Below, piece by piece: positions 6,736 through 9,438 of a DNA stretch of 9,438 nt; position 1 is the stretch's first letter; each line of letters starts with the position of its first letter. This stretch comes from an uncultured Prevotella sp. (lineage in GTDB: Bacteria > Bacteroidota > Bacteroidia > Bacteroidales > Bacteroidaceae). A program made the position numbers and the translations under genes. The stretch covers positions 1 through 9,438 of the forward strand of contig CAJOHP010000079.1 of NCBI GenBank assembly GCA_905234355.1. The letters are read 5' to 3'. The notes under the pieces were generated by a model. It ran no database searches. It saw only the letters and a list, made by a program, of their open reading frames with translations, and was not told where the DNA came from.

Positions 6736-7884
6736 TTAGCCAAAAAGTCTCTTGAGCCACAGCGACATGAACCGATCGTAGACGATGAACCCCCGTGTGG
6801 GGTCGCGGTAGACCAGCTCGTGGTCGAGCAGAAAATTGAGTGCTGCCTTGGCGCTACTGGCTGCCGGCAGCTCGTGGTTGCGTATGAATTCGCCGCTGGT
6901 GGGCTGTTCTACTCTGCCTTCGCTGGCAATGGCTTTCAGCAAGGCGAGCTGGTTGTCGCTCAGCAGCGTGATGAAGCTCTCGTACTGGGGGCCTTTGTCG
7001 GAGAGCAGGGAGAGTATAGCTTCAGTGGCCTGCTGTTGTTTGCTGACTTGTCGTGTCGTCATATACAGTCTGTTCAGGACCGACTGCACATACCATGTCC
7101 ATCCGTCGAAGCGCTCATAGATGTCGTGGAAGATATCTCTTTCTATGTGCCCTCGGTGGGCTTTGAAGTGATGCTCGGCAAAGTCGTAGTAGAGTTCCTC
7201 GTGTAGTGGTGATAGACTGACGAGGCTTGTGCTCTGGTAAAATGGGCGTTTTGGCGACCCGAAGATTTCGTACATCAGGTGCTGCCGGCTTCCAGCAAAG
7301 ATAAAATGCACATTGTGTACGAACTGGATGTATGACCTGAGTAGTGCCTCGGTGCCCTGTTCGGGATAGTCGGTGATGGTCTGAAACTCGTCGATGGCGA
7401 TATACACCTCGTCTTTGCTGTTGTTGAGAAAGTCGAAGATGTGGCGTATGGTGGCCTCGGTGTTGCGTGGCTCTATGCTGACGGAAAACGTAGGCTGTCC
7501 GGTGAGCGGGTCAAGCGAGATGACCGGCCGTAGCCATCCGATGTGCTCTATGGCTTTCTTCCATACAGATTTCTGGCGGCGTGCCACATGTTCCACTACT
7601 GCTTCACCGAGCATCTTTACGAAGTCGTGTTGATTTTTGGTGGGGAAGATGTCAAGATAGAGGCAGATGGCATCGGGCTGTCTCTGTCTGATCTGGTAGA
7701 AGACGTGCTTTATGAGCCCTGTCTTGCCTATTTTTCGTGGAGAAACGAGTGTGATGTTGGCACCGTTGCTGAGGTAATTGATGATTTTTTCGCTCTCTTC
7801 CGTCCTGTCGCAAAAGTATTCTGGGCCTTCATATCCTTCGTAAATAAAGGGGTTCGCTACTTTTTTGTATTTCTTTTCGTCCAT
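6736..7884 (-). CDS. AAA-like ATP-binding protein, archaeal ATPase type
   Basis: This 382-residue protein is a P-loop ATPase of the kind annotated as AAA-like or archaeal-type ATPase, related to STAND NTPases; many exist in Bacteroidota and their function is generally unknown. The Walker A is SPRKIGKT (48-55, Lys54). Walker B is VYIAIDEFQ (160-168, Asp165-Glu166). FIFAGSR (194-200) looks like a sensor strand, and the C-terminal part (about 305-380) is probably a winged helix (NQLALLKAIA, then FLLDHELVYRD). The N-terminus NPFIYEGYEGPEYFCDR is typical of the group. There is no signal peptide or membrane segment. Counted lines are about 43-52% GC against about 60-65% in neighbouring genes, which hints at horizontal acquisition. 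A good promoter (7939-7970) and a perfect leader palindrome precede it. It lies 111 nt downstream of ung and 29 nt upstream of the DUF3109 gene. No toxin, nuclease or partner effector is adjacent, so a defence or regulatory role is only a guess. Confidence 0.9.
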   Translation of the reverse strand: MDEKKYKKVANPFIYEGYEGPEYFCDRTEESEKIINYLSNGANITLVSPRKIGKTGLIKHVFYQIRQRQPDAICLYLDIFPTKNQHDFVKMLGEAVVEHVARRQKSVWKKAIEHIGWLRPVISLDPLTGQPTFSVSIEPRNTEATIRHIFDFLNNSKDEVYIAIDEFQTITDYPEQGTEALLRSYIQFVHNVHFIFAGSRQHLMYEIFGSPKRPFYQSTSLVSLSPLHEELYYDFAEHHFKAHRGHIERDIFHDIYERFDGWTWYVQSVLNRLYMTTRQVSKQQQATEAILSLLSDKGPQYESFITLLSDNQLALLKAIASEGRVEQPTSGEFIRNHELPAASSAKAALNFLLDHELVYRDPTRGFIVYDRFMSLWLKRLFG

Positions 7885-7903
7885 ACAGCAATTACATTAT
7901 AAG

Positions 7904-7924
7904 CGTTACACTTTTATTGTAACG
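7904..7924 (-). promoter_or_regulatory. Inverted repeat in the ATPase gene leader
   Basis: CGTTACA-N7-TGTAACG is a perfect 7-bp inverted repeat between the promoter and the ATG, in a very AT-rich leader. It lies 14 nt downstream of the -7 box on the minus strand. It could be an operator for a dimeric regulator or a small RNA hairpin about 20 nt ahead of the start codon. No regulator gene is adjacent. Confidence 0.5.
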
Positions 7925-7938
7925 ATATTATTGTCATG

Positions 7939-7970
7939 CAAAGATACATATTCTTGCCGAAACGACCAAA
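7939..7970 (-). promoter_or_regulatory. Promoter of the ATPase gene
   Basis: The minus strand reads TTTG (7967-7970), 20 nt, then TATCTTTG (7939-7946), a full match to TTTG-N19-21-TAnnTTTG. It lies just past the ung stop codon. The start site would be near 7930-7933, giving a leader of about 47 nt. Confidence 0.8.
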
Positions 7971-7995
7971 TGATTGCCGCAGAAAAATGCTTCTG

Positions 7996-8661
7996 TTACC
8001 ACTGTATGGGGTCGATGCCGTTGTCGGCGAGGTACTGGTTGCAGCGTGAGAACTGGTGCTGCCCGTACCATCCGCCGCGGTTGGCCGACAGTGGCGAGGG
8101 GTGTACCGACTCGAGCACGAGGTTGTGCTGCCTGTCTATCATGTATGCCTTGGAGCGTGCATAGGCGCCCCATAGCATGTAGACGATGTGCTGTCGCTGT
8201 GTGGCCAGAGCGCGTATAGCGGCGTCGGTGAACTGTTGCCATCCGAAGGTGGCATGGCTGTTGGCCTGGTGTGCTCGCACGGTGAGTGTGGCATTGAGCA
8301 GGAGCACCCCCTGCCGTGCCCAGCGGGAGAGGTCGCCACTGGTGGGCACGGGCGTGCCCAGGTCGCCCTCTATCTCGCGGAAGATGTTGAGCAGCGAGGG
8401 CGGAAAGAGCACCCCCTCCTGTACGGAGAAGCTCAGCCCGTGGGCCTGTCCGGGCTCGTGGTAGGGGTCCTGACCGATGATGACCACCTTCACCTGCTCG
8501 AAGGGACAGAGGTTGAAGGCATTGAAGATGAGCTGGGCGGGCGGGTAGCACGCCCCGGCACGATACTCCTGCCGCACACGGTCGGTGAGCTGCAGGAAGT
8601 AAGGCTTGTCAAACTCGCCCTGGAGCTGTGCCTTCCAGGACGACTCTATCTGCACGTTCAT
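7996..8661 (-). CDS. ung: Uracil-DNA glycosylase, family 1
   Basis: This 221-residue enzyme removes uracil from DNA, starting base excision repair after cytosine deamination or dUTP incorporation. The length is normal for family 1. GQDPYH (63-68) carries the catalytic Asp65, GLSFSV (75-80) the uracil-stacking Phe78, LLLNATLTV (120-128) the uracil-reading Asn123, and HPSPLSA (187-193) the transition-state His187 and the DNA-intercalating loop. The open frame extends 47 codons upstream to 8802. I choose the ATG at 8661 because MNVQIESSWK aligns with the usual Ung N-terminus and because the extension covers a -7 promoter box at 8739-8746. No hairpin terminator is visible after the stop; 25 nt later comes the ATPase promoter, so some read-through into that gene is possible. 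Confidence 0.97.
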   Translation of the reverse strand: MNVQIESSWKAQLQGEFDKPYFLQLTDRVRQEYRAGACYPPAQLIFNAFNLCPFEQVKVVIIGQDPYHEPGQAHGLSFSVQEGVLFPPSLLNIFREIEGDLGTPVPTSGDLSRWARQGVLLLNATLTVRAHQANSHATFGWQQFTDAAIRALATQRQHIVYMLWGAYARSKAYMIDRQHNLVLESVHPSPLSANRGGWYGQHQFSRCNQYLADNGIDPIQW

Positions 8662-8738
8662 GGTTTCCTTTGTTTTGATGTTACTCGCCTGGCTCTGTGT
8701 GATGGGCGAGGGGGCGCCCGCGTTGCCCGAGTTTGCTG

Positions 8739-8769
8739 CAAAGTTACGTTTTTTTAGCGAGAAAACAGG
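8739..8769 (-). promoter_or_regulatory. Probable promoter of ung
   Basis: The minus strand carries TAACTTTG (8739-8746), a TAnnTTTG -7 box. At 19-nt spacing the -33 position reads CCTG (8766-8769), a poor match to TTTG. The start site near 8731 would give a leader of about 70 nt that includes a GC-rich block with the palindrome GGGCGCCC (8712-8719). Confidence 0.55.
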
Positions 8770-8802
8770 CGTTTGTACTGATAAATATCGGGCGGCTTGC
8801 AT

Positions 8803-9035
8803 TTTTCTCGATGAAAATGGTGGCAGCGCGCGAAACCAAGAAGTATCTTTGGGGCAACCGGCTCGACGAAGAGGCCGTGGATTAGCAGTTTTTTTTGTCT
8901 GTCCCCCTACCGTGCAGTGGCATCATGCAAAGGCAGGACACGACGCATGGAACAGTCTATTTGCTGCATAAAAACACCGATTTGCAAAGTGTTGGAAATG
9001 AGGATGTTGTAATTTTTAGTGTGGATTCTCTCCGA
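8803..9035. other. Intergenic stretch with one doubtful 24-codon frame
   Basis: No convincing gene. A short plus-strand frame (8811-8885, ATG to TAG) encodes 24 residues ending KKYLWGNRLDEEAVD. It looks more protein-like than random sequence and could be the remnant of a gene start, but I do not recognise it and see no promoter or ribosome-binding signal. A T8 run follows at 8889-8896 without a tight hairpin directly before it. The remaining sequence to 9035 shows nothing I can name. Confidence 0.4.
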
Positions 9036-9158
9036 TTTACCCCCTAAACGACCCCCGTTTAGGGTGTAGCCGACCCCCGTTTAGGGTGTAAACGGGGCTC
9101 GTCTAGGGTGTAAACGGGGCTCGTCTAGGGTGTAAACGGGGCTCGTCTAGGGGGTAAA
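9036..9158. repeat. 22-bp tandem array with inversion symmetry
   Basis: Five contiguous units start at 9049, 9071, 9093, 9115 and 9137, each 22 bp. The first two begin CGACCCCCGTTTAGGGTGTA; the last three begin CGGGGCTCGTCTAGGGTGTA. All share CGT[T/C]TAGGGTGTA apart from one T-to-G change in the last. The first-type unit read in reverse contains TAAACGGGGGTCG, nearly the TAAACGGGGCTCG of the second type, so the array turns over at its middle. CCCCGTTTA (9075-9083) and TAAACGGGG (9089-9097) form a 9-bp stem there. Another 9-bp stem joins 9042-9050 to 9056-9064. The two ends (9036-9050 and 9144-9158) are inverted copies matching at 14 of 15 positions. There are no unique spacers, so it is not a CRISPR. 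Function unknown. Confidence 0.92.
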
Positions 9159-9390
9159 CGCGGGGCGCCGGCGTGGCTTTTGGCCGGCAAAACAGGCCGG
9201 ATGGATAAATATGCGAGGCCGAAACGCATGAACATGCAGTATCGGGAGGTCGCCCTCTGCGTGCTTACGCGCGCGCGTATATATATATAAAAGGTGTAGC
9301 TGTCGGATTCGGCGCAGGCAAGTACAGCATGTCCAATAGGGAGTCCACTTGAAAAAGTCGTTTACACCATCGAATGCCATCGCGTAGCCA
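9159..9390. other. Gene-free intergenic stretch, possible dispersed repeat
   Basis: No supported gene. It begins with repeated GCCGGC/GGCCGG motifs (9167-9172, 9183-9188, 9195-9200) and continues with sequence open on both strands: a 29-residue plus frame from 9201 and a 77-residue minus frame from 9380. Neither has a recognisable domain or promoter. Its position between a tandem array and a REP-like element suggests a repeat-rich intergenic unit, which only a genome-wide comparison can confirm. Confidence 0.45.
9266..9289. other. 24-nt alternating purine-pyrimidine tract
   Basis: Strict purine-pyrimidine alternation runs for 24 nt: TA, then five CG dinucleotides (9268-9277), then six TA dinucleotides (9278-9289). 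The CG part can adopt Z-DNA under negative supercoiling and the TA part melts or extrudes easily. No promoter or gene start is clearly attached to it. Confidence 0.85.
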
Positions 9391-9438
9391 CTCCCCTCCC
9401 TTCAAGGGGAGGGGTGCCCGAAGGGCGGGGTGGGGTCT
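9391..9438. repeat. REP-like palindromic element, cut by window end
   Basis: CCCCTCCC (9393-9400) pairs with GGGAGGGG (9407-9414), and GCCC (9416-9419) pairs with GGGC (9423-9426) around GAA. GGGGTGGGGT follows. This two-hairpin layout (C-rich arm, G-rich arm, CCGAAGG-like centre) resembles extragenic palindromes common in Bacteroidota and other phyla, from memory. The element may continue past the window. Confidence 0.65.

Noticed and set aside
6736..7884. Defence island or toxin-antitoxin system around the ATPase
   Set aside because: No nuclease, toxin, methylase or partner gene flanks it; its neighbours are ung and a DUF3109 gene.
8859..8896. Intrinsic terminator ahead of the T8 run
   Set aside because: The only stem (8859-8877) has a bulge and lies 11 nt from the T-run, so it is not a convincing terminator.
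9056..9064. Telomere-like TTTAGGG motif
   Set aside because: It occurs once per 22-bp unit in only two units and is not a short tandem array; the likeness to eukaryotic telomere repeats is coincidence.
9036..9158. CRISPR array
   Set aside because: The 22-bp units are directly adjacent with no unique spacers, and no cas gene is present.
9147..9380. 77-codon minus-strand frame as a gene
   Set aside because: No recognisable domain, promoter or start context. It overlaps the alternating tract and GCCGGC repeats, and its codons look like read-through of intergenic sequence.

Overview
The window looks like a chromosomal segment of a Bacteroidota species, most likely a Prevotella-type member of the Bacteroidales. 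The evidence is the fused SecD-SecF protein, a Bacteroidales-style HU, a DUF3109-type cysteine-rich protein, A-rich leaders without Shine-Dalgarno sequences, and several matches to the Bacteroidota promoter pattern TTTG-N19-21-TAnnTTTG. Most genes are GC-rich, about 60-65% in the lines I counted. I see no rRNA, tRNA, CRISPR array, transposase or prophage gene.

Layout. Positions 1-258 hold no gene: a perfect 27-bp inverted repeat (41-134), then the terminator of hup. The hup gene (259-531, minus) and an operon on the plus strand diverge from a 246-bp AT-rich spacer that carries a promoter for each direction. The plus operon is a rhomboid protease (778-1692) followed, with a 4-nt ATGA overlap, by a membrane-anchored endonuclease/exonuclease/phosphatase-fold enzyme (1689-2810). 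A new promoter near 2837-2867 then drives the 1019-residue secDF (2915-5974). A bidirectional terminator (6001-6030) separates secDF from three minus-strand genes. These are, in transcription order, ung (8661-7996), an AAA/archaeal-type ATPase of visibly lower GC with its own promoter and a leader palindrome (7884-6736), and a DUF3109 protein (6706-6047) that begins 29 nt after the ATPase and probably depends on its transcript. From 8803 to the end there is no convincing gene. This stretch holds a five-unit 22-bp tandem array with internal inversion symmetry (9036-9158), a 24-nt alternating purine-pyrimidine tract (9266-9289) and a hairpin-rich REP-like sequence cut off by the window edge (9391-9438).

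How the genes relate. Most are housekeeping: nucleoid structure (HU), protein export (SecDF) and uracil repair (Ung). The rhomboid/phosphoesterase pair is a translationally coupled membrane module of unknown substrate. The least ordinary items are the low-GC ATPase with its leader palindrome and the right-hand array. I found no clear multi-gene undescribed system; the array and the ATPase locus are the best candidates for a closer look.
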